Source: Gammaproteobacteria bacterium
GTDB taxonomy: Bacteria > Pseudomonadota > Gammaproteobacteria > Coxiellales > Coxiellaceae
DNA: 48,956 bases
Assembly (NCBI GenBank): GCA_013287505.1
Contig: JABDDR010000007.1
Span: 1 to 48,956, forward strand
Reading direction: 5' to 3'
Shown: positions 28,317 to 37,304 of the stretch, in pieces
Layout of the letters: each line of letters begins with the position of its first letter
Position numbering within the stretch: the stretch's first letter is position 1
Position numbers and translations under genes: made by a program
Notes under the pieces: generated by a model
What the model was told of the DNA's origin: nothing
What the model saw: the letters and a program-made list of their open reading frames with translations, nothing else
Database searches by the model: none

Positions 28317-29341
28317 TCAAATTCCTGCCACACAACTATAGCCTTAAGTGTATTATTTTTTTGAATTTGTGTAACTAACAAACTATTCAGCGACACCGTA
28401 TGGTTATTCCAAAGCGCATAGACGTGTGTTAAAAAGTAATTGCTCTCGGTTGTTATATCAGTTAAAGCGGGAATTGATGCCGGCTGGACGCAATCTGTCT
28501 GAAAAGCTTGCGTGCTGGTAAAACCACCAAACCGTATTCGACATGTCACCAGATTTTCAGCTTGTCCGATCGTTAATGCGGGGTTTGTCGTTAATAATAC
28601 CTGCGCAGAGGCGCTGTTAATATTAATCGGCGTTTCCGGCGATGTTTTGCTGGTGGGCGTCTTCGAAGGAGGTGTAGTCGGTGTTTCCGGCGGTGTTTTG
28701 CTGGTGAGCATCGAAGGGGGTGTGATCGGTAATGCAGTGATGTAAGGTGCTAATGCCGAATAAATCTCAGGCGTAACACCTTCAACCAAACGCAATTCAC
28801 TGATATCGGTCATTTCAGCTTGGGGTGATTGATACGGCGGATGCAACGACAAATAATATTTGTTTTGTGAATCATTGGTCATCCATGCCGTAATGGCTTT
28901 TGCAATATTAAAACTTTGCTGCTGCGAAATACCTTGAACGACCGCCTGCAATAACGTCACAAATCTCGATTGATTGGCAGTATAAACCAGATCATTGATA
29001 TTGAATTTTCCCTGCTCATCATCAATATCACCTGTTAACTGCGTGCCATTTATTTTTGTATTAGGCAATTTTGTTTTAAGTAATATTAATTGTGGTGATG
29101 GGGTTTTTACATTTGTCCATTGCGATACATATTTTATCACTTCATTTTCCGCTAATAATTGCATACTTTGGCAATTTAAATAGCTTTGATCAGAGTTCAC
29201 AACCAACTCGCCCTCATGAATCAGCAGTCGCACTTGCACAGCCAATGCAGTGGCAATAATAGCGGCGATAGCTGTAATAAAAAGCGCGCTAATTAAAGCG
29301 CCACCGCTATTTTTTAGGTGCTGGTGGTTGGGATGGTGCAT
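28313..29341 (-). CDS. gspK: Type II secretion system minor pseudopilin K
   Basis: SGGALISALFITAIAAIIATAL; DEQGKFNINDLV; ININSASAQVLL motif. Confidence 0.92.
   Translation of the reverse strand: MHHPNHQHLKNSGGALISALFITAIAAIIATALAVQVRLLIHEGELVVNSDQSYLNCQSMQLLAENEVIKYVSQWTNVKTPSPQLILLKTKLPNTKINGTQLTGDIDDEQGKFNINDLVYTANQSRFVTLLQAVVQGISQQQSFNIAKAITAWMTNDSQNKYYLSLHPPYQSPQAEMTDISELRLVEGVTPEIYSALAPYITALPITPPSMLTSKTPPETPTTPPSKTPTSKTSPETPININSASAQVLLTTNPALTIGQAENLVTCRIRFGGFTSTQAFQTDCVQPASIPALTDITTESNYFLTHVYALWNNHTVSLNSLLVTQIQKNNTLKAIVVWQEFD
28630..28728. repeat. In-frame ~51-bp tandem duplication inside gspK
   Basis: ggcgtttccggcgatgttttgctggtgggcgtcttcgaaggaggtgtagtc and ggtgtttccggcggtgttttgctggtgagcatcgaagggggtgtgatcgg; encodes the Pro/Thr/Ser-rich linker LTSKTPPETPTTPPSKTPTSKTSPETP. 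Confidence 0.83.
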
Positions 29342-30002
29342 AATTACCTCGCGCTGGAATGGGGAAAACACCGTCGATAACACCTTCATCTTTAATATGC
29401 ATAACCATGAGTACGGCAACGGGTAATGGTGATTGTGCTGCTGCTGGTGTTTTTGCAGACGTGAGTGCTTGTGCGGGTGTTGAAGTTAATGGCCAGCTCG
29501 ACGATTTGTCCCCATTATCTTCAACAAATTGCCATGTCAGTGATTGCACGCCTTGCAATAAAACCTGCGCTTCTGGTTTTATTTTTTCTGGTTGATTTAA
29601 TGCATCCCACGTCAATCGCACTAACTGACTTCCAAGCAATTCATAACTTACTTGCTGCATATTGCTTTGTCGACTCAAATTAAATGGATTGGCAAGACCC
29701 ATGCGCGTAAACGTAATATCGCTACCAGAGCCAATAAAACCAGGTTTTCGATCAACCACTTGCATTAAATCACGACGCAATAATGTCATGGTAACTTGCA
29801 ATTGTAATAATTCATGATCAGATTTTTTTAATGCTTCATGTGTGCGTAAAATACTATGCAAACTCATTGCGGCCAAAACACCCATAATGGCAAAAATCAT
29901 CAGTGCAACTAAAATTTCAATTAATGTGAACCCGCTAAGCTTCACCCCCCTTTTTTTAAAGGGGGTCGGTTGAGCGAAGCGAAACCGGGGGGATTTCCTC
30001 AT
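29307..30002 (-). CDS. gspJ: Type II secretion system minor pseudopilin J
   Basis: Prepilin motif SGFTLIEILVALMIFAIMGVLAAMSL; ATGA overlap with gspI stop; leader peptide encoded by family C repeat. Confidence 0.92.
   Translation of the reverse strand: MRKSPRFRFAQPTPFKKRGVKLSGFTLIEILVALMIFAIMGVLAAMSLHSILRTHEALKKSDHELLQLQVTMTLLRRDLMQVVDRKPGFIGSGSDITFTRMGLANPFNLSRQSNMQQVSYELLGSQLVRLTWDALNQPEKIKPEAQVLLQGVQSLTWQFVEDNGDKSSSWPLTSTPAQALTSAKTPAAAQSPLPVAVLMVMHIKDEGVIDGVFPIPARGNYAPSQPPAPKK
29943..29997. repeat. Family C repeat within the gspJ leader
   Basis: Minus strand gaaatccccccggtttcgcttcgctcaaccgaccccctttaaaaaaaggggggtga; matches 23273-23323. Confidence 0.88.
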
Positions 30003-30367
30003 CAGATGTATCCTGTCACTGTATTCACCACATGATTTCTAAAACGCACAGTAATGGTGATTTGATTGATATTGGGAAATGGTGATTCGGCACTAACAGC
30101 ATCCCACTGCCACTCTCGTCCCAACATTTTTGTATCGCCTGTTTGTGAACTGCCTGGTCCAGGCGGTGTTAACAATCCTGTTTGAATTTCGGATAACACA
30201 TCCAATCCCACCCAGTGCGCAACGACGGTATTTTTCACGTGAGCTGTTGCACGAATACTTTCATTGGTAGCACGAATGGCAGCGGCAAGGGCAATGGCGA
30301 TAATTAATAATGCGATGAGCACTTCGATGAGGGTGAAGGCGCGGGATTTTTGGGGGGATGATTTCAT
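30002..30367 (-). CDS. gspI: Type II secretion system minor pseudopilin I
   Basis: SRAFTLIEVLIALLIIAIALAAAIRATNESIRATAHVKNTVVAHWVGLDVLSEIQ. Confidence 0.92.
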   Translation of the reverse strand: MKSSPQKSRAFTLIEVLIALLIIAIALAAAIRATNESIRATAHVKNTVVAHWVGLDVLSEIQTGLLTPPGPGSSQTGDTKMLGREWQWDAVSAESPFPNINQITITVRFRNHVVNTVTGYI

Positions 30368-30410
30368 GGGTATATTATCGCAGAGAGTGGGTGTGTAGTC
30401 ATGCTGATTT

Positions 30411-30500
30411 CGTTTGAACTTTCACATTCGCTTGAATTTTCGCATTCGCTTGAACTTTCGCATTCGCTTGAACTTTCGCATTCGCTTGAACTTTCGCATT
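30411..30500. repeat. 18-bp tandem repeat, 5 units (consensus CGCTTGAACTTTCGCATT)
   Basis: cgtttgaactttcacatt, cgcttgaattttcgcatt, then three cgcttgaactttcgcatt. Confidence 0.92.
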
Positions 30501-30509
30501 CGCTTACGC

Positions 30510-30600
30510 GAAAGCTTCTAAGCTATATCACTGGCACAAACTATCAGCAGGTACGTGCTAGTGAGATAGTTTAGAAGCACTTGCGTTAGCAAGCGCGAAT
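30510..30600. repeat. Family B-related imperfect inverted repeat; provides the ubiA stop and last codons
   Basis: gcttctaagctatatcactggcac ... gtgctagtgagatagtttagaagc followed by acttgcgttagcaagcgcgaa; compare 7192-7350. Confidence 0.8.
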
Positions 30601-31446
30601 GAATTGCAGCAATATCCCCAAAAACACAATCAATCCCACCCACTGATTATTGAGAAATGCCTTAAAGCATTTTTGCGGTTCAGCTTTTGAAATTAATAAC
30701 TGCTGATAAATAAATAATAGAGAGGCTAAAAATATAGCGCCAAAATATACTGCCGAAAAAGATTCCCAATATCCTAACAAACACAACACAGCGATAACCA
30801 CGCATTGAAACAAACCTATTATCAGCTGCGCATATTTCCCAAATAAAACAGCCGTTGATTTAATACCGATTTTTAAATCATCTTCGCGATCTACCATGGC
30901 GTATTGCGTATCGTACGCGATCGCCCATAAAATATTTGCCAACATTAAAATACCTGCAAAAAATGATATTTTCTGTGTTTCTGCAGCAAATGCCATCGGA
31001 ATAGAAAATGAATATGCGATCCCCAAAATCAATTGCGGCCAATGCGTAAAGCGTTTCATAAAAGGGTAAATAGCAGCCGTCAACACTGCAAAAAAAGCGA
31101 GTAGAACAGTCAATGCATTTGTAAATAACACTAAAACAAAAGCGATTGCGCACAATGCGACAAATAAAATAATTGCGCCACGTGCTGACACTACGCCTGT
31201 TGCAAGCGGTCTATTTTTAGTGCGTGCAACATGCGCATCAAATTTTCGATCCGCAAAATCATTAATAACGCATCCTGCGCTGCGCATCAACACTACGCCG
31301 ATGACAAAAATACATAAATTCTTTACGCTGGGAAAACCGGCGGCTGCAATCCATAACGCCCATAACGTTGGCCATAATAATAATAAAATGCCGATGGGTC
31401 TGTGTAAGCGCATTAATTCAACATAAGATTTTATTTTTTTATGCAT
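30586..31446 (-). CDS. ubiA: 4-hydroxybenzoate octaprenyltransferase
   Basis: YVELMRLHRPIGILLLLWPTLWALWIA ... GCVINDFADRKFDAHVARTKNRPLATG ... YDTQYAMVDREDDLKIGIKSTAVLFG. Confidence 0.97.
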   Translation of the reverse strand: MHKKIKSYVELMRLHRPIGILLLLWPTLWALWIAAAGFPSVKNLCIFVIGVVLMRSAGCVINDFADRKFDAHVARTKNRPLATGVVSARGAIILFVALCAIAFVLVLFTNALTVLLAFFAVLTAAIYPFMKRFTHWPQLILGIAYSFSIPMAFAAETQKISFFAGILMLANILWAIAYDTQYAMVDREDDLKIGIKSTAVLFGKYAQLIIGLFQCVVIAVLCLLGYWESFSAVYFGAIFLASLLFIYQQLLISKAEPQKCFKAFLNNQWVGLIVFLGILLQFIRAC

Positions 31447-31565
31447 CGGAAATCTCTGGTTAATCATGATTCGATTAATCTTGCCATCTGACCCACCAAA
31501 TTTATTGCCCTGTTGCGTTACATAATCAATTTCAGCGTTATATCCTATTTCATCTCGTAACCAAT

Positions 31566-31616
31566 AAAACAGATATCTTTTTTATTGATTAGAAATAGAA
31601 AATAGATATCTATTTT
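31566..31616. repeat. Paired GATATC-centred palindromes between ubiC and ubiA (31566-31583 and 31599-31616)
   Basis: aaaacagatatctttttt and aaaatagatatctatttt (second is a perfect 18-bp palindrome), start-to-start 33 bp. Confidence 0.65.
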
Positions 31617-31625
31617 ATGTTAATT

Positions 31626-32099
31626 CTAAATTGTCAGAAAAAACGAAGGTAAAAATATTTCTCGAACCATCAGTGGCTTATTTTTAAAAGTAAAAATACT
31701 CTCTCGAATCCATTTGTTTTTTTCGAAGTAAAATACGAAATCACTGCGTTTCAAATCAGGATCCGTAAATAAAACCTTGCCGATCGGCATATTTCCAATA
31801 GTTGAAAGCACATTTGTTTCGGGTGTGATCGACGCATGAGGAATTGCCACAGTGGCTTCGATTAAAGTTTTTTCGTTGAGACACCATTCTATCTTGCGAA
31901 TACGTGTTTTTGTTTCTGGCGTAATATCAAGCGCCTTTTGTGCTGCTGAATCTGCAAATGTATTTTCAACATCACTTATCACGTGAAAAGTAATATCAGG
32001 AATATATTTAACAAGCCGTTCAGTGAGTGACTTCCTATAAAACAACCATTCTTTTGCGGTAGGTGATAATTTTTTGAATTCATCTTCGTGATGGATCAT
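31626..32099 (-). CDS. ubiC: Chorismate-pyruvate lyase
   Basis: LSPTAKEWLFYRKSLTERL ... RKIEWCLNEKTLIEATVAIPHAS ... IGKVLFTDPDLKRSDFVF; upstream of ubiA. Confidence 0.87.
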   Translation of the reverse strand: MIHHEDEFKKLSPTAKEWLFYRKSLTERLVKYIPDITFHVISDVENTFADSAAQKALDITPETKTRIRKIEWCLNEKTLIEATVAIPHASITPETNVLSTIGNMPIGKVLFTDPDLKRSDFVFYFEKNKWIRESIFTFKNKPLMVREIFLPSFFLTI

Positions 32100-32189
32100 C
32101 GTATTTTTTCGCAAGTATGAGAAGAAAACGTCGGTGTGAGTGTAATGAACTATCTTTTGCAGTGCAATCTCATTTTCAACAAACCATTA

Positions 32190-32232
32190 AAATCCCCTTA
32201 ACTCCTTTTTTTCAAAGGGAAAAAGGGGATTT
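32190..32232. terminator. Hairpin AAAATCCCCTT...AAAGGGAAAAAGGGGATTTT between the L,D-transpeptidase and ubiC genes
   Basis: Inverted repeat aaaatcccc / ggggatttt flanking ccttttt/aaaggg; resembles a bidirectional terminator or family C-like repeat. Confidence 0.6.
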
Positions 32233-32235
32233 TAT

Positions 32236-32934
32236 TTAACGCATAATAGTCACCGGCGTGCCAATCGCTGCAAAACTTTGATTGAGCCATTGCGCATCAT
32301 CAAAGAAAAGTCGAACGCAACCGTGGCTGGCATTATATCCTGGCAAAGTTGAACCATGTAACGCATACCCACCATTAAAATGCATGCAATAAGGCATTGG
32401 TGCGCCACCGTCTGTTTCTACTGGGAATTTTGTTGATAAGCATTCAGGACCTTGCTTACGAAAGATTTTAAAATGTCCGGTTTCGGTATTGCAGGACTGC
32501 TCGATATCAGGGCAATAACCTTTACCGCCGGATACCGGTCCCCAATGAACCAATTGTCCGCTTGCATCGTATGCACCAAATGCTTGCAAACTTAAACTCA
32601 CCAAAACCAACTTTTTACCATTGGTCTGCCAATGCATTGGAAAAGGTGACAATTCCATATTGCTGATAGACCCCAAATTCGTTGGAACTACTATCCAGCT
32701 GCGATATTTCACAGGCATATTCATGCGATTCAGTCTCATCACAATCTGCCTGTCGCGCGGGTTGTGAAACAATCCTTCCCATGTATCTCCACGTCTTACT
32801 TTGATACATTTAAAACCCGCATATCCGCACAAATGTGCGCCGTAGTATCTATCTGCCAATGCCGCTGTGCTAACCGTTAAACCTGCAGCAAGCAATCCTG
32901 TAGATAACAATGAAACGATGATGGTCTTTTTCAT
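32236..32934 (-). CDS. Secreted L,D-transpeptidase (YkuD), EnhA-like
   Basis: Signal peptide; LysM-like KVRRGDTWEGLF; catalytic HGSTLPGYNASHGCVRLFFDDA. Confidence 0.92.
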   Translation of the reverse strand: MKKTIIVSLLSTGLLAAGLTVSTAALADRYYGAHLCGYAGFKCIKVRRGDTWEGLFHNPRDRQIVMRLNRMNMPVKYRSWIVVPTNLGSISNMELSPFPMHWQTNGKKLVLVSLSLQAFGAYDASGQLVHWGPVSGGKGYCPDIEQSCNTETGHFKIFRKQGPECLSTKFPVETDGGAPMPYCMHFNGGYALHGSTLPGYNASHGCVRLFFDDAQWLNQSFAAIGTPVTIMR

Positions 32935-33158
32935 GAAACATCCTCCTACTTGATGAACCCAGTATAGTGTGTAATTCCAAAATTTCATGTTTTGTTTTAT
33001 TTTTCACCATGTTAGAGTGGTTTTGATGACATTTTCACCAATCATTCTGTATATAATATGATCAGATTAATGTAGATTTTAATACTATTTTAAGCTTAAT
33101 GTCTTAGAATGATATTTAACTTAACTTGGTTCTGCTTAAAAATTTAGGAAAATTCACA

Positions 33159-33716
33159 ATGTCTGTATTTTCAGAAACAATGATAAAGGCGATTAGCGAT
33201 TATCGTTTTTTATTGCGCCGATATTTACAACAAGCAGAGCGCATGGCGAAATTGCGTGAATTAAAATTAAGAGATTCTGATATTTACGACAATGATTTGG
33301 CTTTATTTCATGTTGGAAAGGCAATTATTGAAGACATGAAAAATAATATGGATAGTGGCGGTCAAGGTTATTATGCTTATTCTGGCATTGGGGAATTTTG
33401 CAAGTTTCTCGGTGAATATTTAGATAATTACTTTATTGAAAATGATCACGTGGTACACCGCGCGCAAAAAGCGGCTCGCGCCATAATAACGGCAGCCCAG
33501 TTAATGGCATTATCACGTGACCGCCTCGACGAGGTTGTCGCCAAAAAATTATTTGACTGCAACAGGACGGTTGTTAATTTTGGTTCACAAGAGCAATGCG
33601 AACTCCAACTGCACACGTTGACACGCCAACAAGCCAGCCATCCAGGATTTTATACTCGCATCATTGCAGATCTGAAGTCATTGATTTTATCTGATCGCTC
33701 TTCTGTTGCTGCTTAA
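33159..33716 (+). CDS. Hypothetical protein
   Basis: Helical 185-aa ORF in a clear intergenic slot; no family recognised. Confidence 0.7.
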   Translation: MSVFSETMIKAISDYRFLLRRYLQQAERMAKLRELKLRDSDIYDNDLALFHVGKAIIEDMKNNMDSGGQGYYAYSGIGEFCKFLGEYLDNYFIENDHVVHRAQKAARAIITAAQLMALSRDRLDEVVAKKLFDCNRTVVNFGSQEQCELQLHTLTRQQASHPGFYTRIIADLKSLILSDRSSVAA

Positions 33717-33776
33717 GTATTAGTGCTTTTTGCTTAAATTGTTTACAATAGAATAAAATATAACACGGTGAAAATC

Positions 33777-34376
33777 ATGGAAGATTGCAACCAACAATCT
33801 GTTTTTACTCAATTTACCAGTGAGTTGCTCGCCAACTCGACGCTGAATAAGTCCGTGTATCATTTGCAACATGTCAGTGGTTTTAATATTAATATTATTT
33901 TATACCTGCTTTGGTTGGCAAAAACTTCTTACGGTCGCTTATCGAAACGCAACGTAAAAATGCTGCAAGCACAAATCATGTTATGGCATCAACGCGTCAT
34001 CACAGAATTGAAATACACGTGTGCGTTGGTGGCGGATTTCACAGATCCAATCATCGTGCAAATGCGACATGAGCTGCAAGATTCCATTGTCAAAGCATAC
34101 TGGATAGAACAACAAATGTTGTATGAATCTCGATTAAAAACACATCCATTGCGACGCACAAAACTACAACGACTGGCAGATGCTTGTGTCAGCATGATTC
34201 ATTATTGCGAACTCAGAAATGATTTGGTATTAGATGAAGATCAATCTGCATTTATTCAAATATTTTCTGTTGCATTTCACGATCTTTCGCAATTGGAAAT
34301 CGAAAAGTATATTACAACCGCGTTTGATAGATTAAAAGCGCAGCAACCGGTACAGATGATGTGGGAAGAATTTTAG
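33777..34376 (+). CDS. TIGR02444/DUF2390-like protein
   Basis: VYHLQHVSGFNINIILYLLWLAK resembles the DVN.LL.CLWL pattern of this family. Confidence 0.65.
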   Translation: MEDCNQQSVFTQFTSELLANSTLNKSVYHLQHVSGFNINIILYLLWLAKTSYGRLSKRNVKMLQAQIMLWHQRVITELKYTCALVADFTDPIIVQMRHELQDSIVKAYWIEQQMLYESRLKTHPLRRTKLQRLADACVSMIHYCELRNDLVLDEDQSAFIQIFSVAFHDLSQLEIEKYITTAFDRLKAQQPVQMMWEEF

Positions 34377-34420
34377 TGTGTTATGCTTTTCGAATCATCG
34401 ATGTCTTGGAAAAATACGCC

Positions 34421-34966
34421 ATGAAACAACGCACAAAACTCTTTTGCGGTTTACTATTCTTAATACCTTTATTTATAACCTTATCTTCATGCACTCAACA
34501 CACAATACCGCGCTATATTGAAAATCCTGTCGAAGAAAATTTGTCACCCATGCAGCGTAGTTTGCTGGGAGACATTGAAAAAACGGGTATACAAATCATT
34601 AAACAAGGCATGCGTTTCACCTTTGTTATTCCGACCGATTGTTTTTTTACAATGGATACGCACGAATTAAAACCGCATCGTGAAATAGCTTTAGATCGAT
34701 TGGCGCAATTTATTAATAGCTACGCAGCTTATTTTGAACATCCACATGTAAAAGTGTCGGGTTACACTGACAAAGTGTGGTTGTCTCCCGCAAGAGATCT
34801 ATTGTCGATTCATTATGCTGATACAATTGCTGAATATTTACGTGAAGACGGCATCAATTCAAGCATTATAAGCGTGCGTGGCTGCGGCGCAAAACATCCG
34901 ATTGCGAGTAATCATTATCCGATGGGAACTGCGTTTAATCGGCGGGTTGAGGTGATGGTGTATTAA
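34421..34966 (+). CDS. OmpA-family lipoprotein, IcmN/DotK-like
   Basis: Lipobox LSSC; LLGDIEKTGIQIIKQGMRFTFVIPTDCFFTMDTHELKP...; OmpA-like KVSGYTDKVW...LSIHYADTIAEYLREDGI...NRRVEV; resembles IcmN/DotK from memory. Confidence 0.7.
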   Translation: MKQRTKLFCGLLFLIPLFITLSSCTQHTIPRYIENPVEENLSPMQRSLLGDIEKTGIQIIKQGMRFTFVIPTDCFFTMDTHELKPHREIALDRLAQFINSYAAYFEHPHVKVSGYTDKVWLSPARDLLSIHYADTIAEYLREDGINSSIISVRGCGAKHPIASNHYPMGTAFNRRVEVMVY

Positions 34967-35589
34967 TGCTTATGCTCAATCATCGCATGAAACACTTCGA
35001 GCATTTGATCGACCACCTGTCCACGATGACTCAAACTATTTTTTTCTGCCGTTGATAGTTCCGCCGCAGATTTTTTGTGTGTGGGCACATAAAAGATGGG
35101 GTCGTACCCAAAACCATTTTCACCGCGTGGTTGACGCAAAATCGATCCTTCCCAAATACCATGACAAATCAGCGGCACAGGATCATCTTCATACTCTACG
35201 AGCGCCAAAACGCAATGATAGGCAGCAGTGCGATCATGCTCATCAAAGTCGATCATCTCGTCTAATATTTTTTGATTGCGCTCTGCAGCTGTCGCATTGA
35301 CTCCTGCGTATCGCGCAGAATAAACACCGGGCGCGCCATCGAGCGCATCGATAACCAAACCAGAATCATCTGCCAGTGCAGGCAAACCCGACAATCTGGA
35401 TGCATGCCGTGCTTTTTGGATTGCATTTTCAATAAATGTTTTTCCCGTTTCCTCAATACTGGAAATATCCAGTTCGGATTGTGGAATCCACTCGATCGGC
35501 AATGAGCTCAACAGTGTTTGTAATTCCGCAATTTTACCGGGATTGGAAGTTGCGAGGACGATTTGAAATGTATCTTCATTTTTTGTCAT
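34963..35589 (-). CDS. rdgB: XTP/dITP diphosphatase (RdgB/HAM1)
   Basis: VLATSNPGKIAELQTLL ... FIENAIQKARHASRLSGLPALADDSGLVIDALDGAPGVYSARYAG ... ENGFGYDPIFYVP. Confidence 0.97.
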   Translation of the reverse strand: MTKNEDTFQIVLATSNPGKIAELQTLLSSLPIEWIPQSELDISSIEETGKTFIENAIQKARHASRLSGLPALADDSGLVIDALDGAPGVYSARYAGVNATAAERNQKILDEMIDFDEHDRTAAYHCVLALVEYEDDPVPLICHGIWEGSILRQPRGENGFGYDPIFYVPTHKKSAAELSTAEKNSLSHRGQVVDQMLEVFHAMIEHKH

Positions 35590-35601
35590 GTGTTAGTTCT
35601 T

Positions 35602-35868
35602 TTATGTTAGTGATGGTACTACTGCATTTGTCGCTGGAATCGTAGCCTTTACAGGAGGCGCTGGCCAGAATGCATTGACGCCTATCACGTTATTTTTCAA
35701 AGCGAATGCGATTTTATATAACCCAGCTAAGGCGCATAACATCATCAATAGATTACCAGTATACAAAGAGATTTCTCTGAGCATGATCGCAGCAACGAAT
35801 ACGCCAGCGAGGTCTTGAAAGCTTATATTAGGGTTTCTGTTTTCTTTTGTTGGCTTTTTTTCCAGCAT
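35602..35868 (-). CDS. Small hypothetical membrane protein
   Basis: 88-aa ORF upstream of rdgB with hydrophobic stretch MLREISLYTGNLLMMLCALAGLYKIAFAL. Confidence 0.5.
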   Translation of the reverse strand: MLEKKPTKENRNPNISFQDLAGVFVAAIMLREISLYTGNLLMMLCALAGLYKIAFALKNNVIGVNAFWPAPPVKATIPATNAVVPSLT

Positions 35869-35945
35869 GTAAGCGCTCCTGAGCTTATGATACAGATACA
35901 AAATTCTCACTCATTATACCCAACGAAAATGAAGATGCGAGTTTT

Positions 35946-37217
35946 TTAGCGCTGAGATTGCAAGCAGTTATTATTCTCATGCGTATTCAACGCACTAAAA
36001 CAAAGCGCAAAAAATAACGCATACAAATGTTTAATTTGAAATGACTGAAAATAAGAACAGAAAAAGCCACCAAACAGTGTGGCAATGAGTACCGCTTGAA
36101 TTAAATGCCGATAGGTGACTGGTAATCGAAAACTTGCTTTGATTTGCACCACAACGGTCAGCAAAAAAATAATTAATCCAAATAACCCGAATTTTAGCCA
36201 AAAATTTAAATAAATAGATTCTACCGAGTCAATCGTGGGCGTTAACAATAAGCTACGATCTTTGAGTGGCACAACCGCCGGCATAGCGGTACGAATGCCG
36301 CCGGTGCCATATCCAAACCAAGGACGTTTTTCAATCATCATTTTTGAAATTTGTAGCATTTCAATACGCTGCCCCACAGAAGTGGTTTGATGCAATTGAC
36401 GCATGTGATGATAATGCACAGTATCTGTCACGATTCTTTTGACGCGCTCATGGAAAGCAGGTGATGCAAAAAATGCGACGCTCATGATTAACACACTTAA
36501 AACGGCTGTTAACAGAGTGCCGCGCCACCCAAATCGTATCAAGCTTAAATAAACCAATAATACAAAAAAAACACCGTAACCTGTGCGACCATGACTGACA
36601 AACACAATATCAATGGCCATTAAAATAAAAAGAATCCCATAAAATATTTTATATTTATTTTCAAATAGAATACGGTACGCACAAATAAATGCGGCAATAT
36701 TCATCGCGTAACTTTGTTTGATATGATCAAAAATAAAATCGTTTTTTTGATAGGGTATTTTTATGAAATGAATCGATGCGAATGGATCGATATGAAAAAA
36801 TCTCTTTAAAAACGAAACGGCGACCGTGATGATCATAATGCTTAAAAATGCATTAATCATGCGTTGTCGCCAATTATCGTCTTTTATGACCATGATAAAA
36901 AAAGGCGTGATGAGCAACCAAATATTGGTACATAAATCATGTTTCATCAACGCGGATGTTGAAGTGGTATAAAACGCGCCAATAACAAATAACGCAGTAA
37001 GCGCCCAAAAAGACAGTGCAGGCAAATTACTTGAAATACTGGCAAATCGTAAACGCCAATTGGCAGAAACAAGAATCAATATAAAAGCAGCTAAATAAGC
37101 GACGGTCGTGAGTGACACGGAAAGATAAGTAACAAAAAAACAAGCCGTAATCGCGGATATTGCAAGCCATTCACAGGTAAGCTGCCATTTTGGTCTTTGA
37201 GTGAGCGTGGATGTCAT
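35946..37217 (-). CDS. O-antigen ligase (WaaL) family protein
   Basis: 423 aa polytopic; RPWFGYGTGGIRTAMP and DSVESIYLNFWLKFGLFGLIIFL typical of Wzy_C/WaaL proteins. Confidence 0.83.
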   Translation of the reverse strand: MTSTLTQRPKWQLTCEWLAISAITACFFVTYLSVSLTTVAYLAAFILILVSANWRLRFASISSNLPALSFWALTALFVIGAFYTTSTSALMKHDLCTNIWLLITPFFIMVIKDDNWRQRMINAFLSIMIITVAVSFLKRFFHIDPFASIHFIKIPYQKNDFIFDHIKQSYAMNIAAFICAYRILFENKYKIFYGILFILMAIDIVFVSHGRTGYGVFFVLLVYLSLIRFGWRGTLLTAVLSVLIMSVAFFASPAFHERVKRIVTDTVHYHHMRQLHQTTSVGQRIEMLQISKMMIEKRPWFGYGTGGIRTAMPAVVPLKDRSLLLTPTIDSVESIYLNFWLKFGLFGLIIFLLTVVVQIKASFRLPVTYRHLIQAVLIATLFGGFFCSYFQSFQIKHLYALFFALCFSALNTHENNNCLQSQR

Positions 37218-37304
37218 GTTAATGTGCTTTGTTAAAAAATCGAAAAATTGAGGCGTAGTCTATCTTAAGGAGATAGTCAGAACAACGCCCACCGAAGAGC
37301 CTAT

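Noticed and set aside
30411-30500. Possible CRISPR array
   Set aside because: 18-bp units are directly adjacent with no spacers and no cas genes are present; it is a simple tandem repeat.
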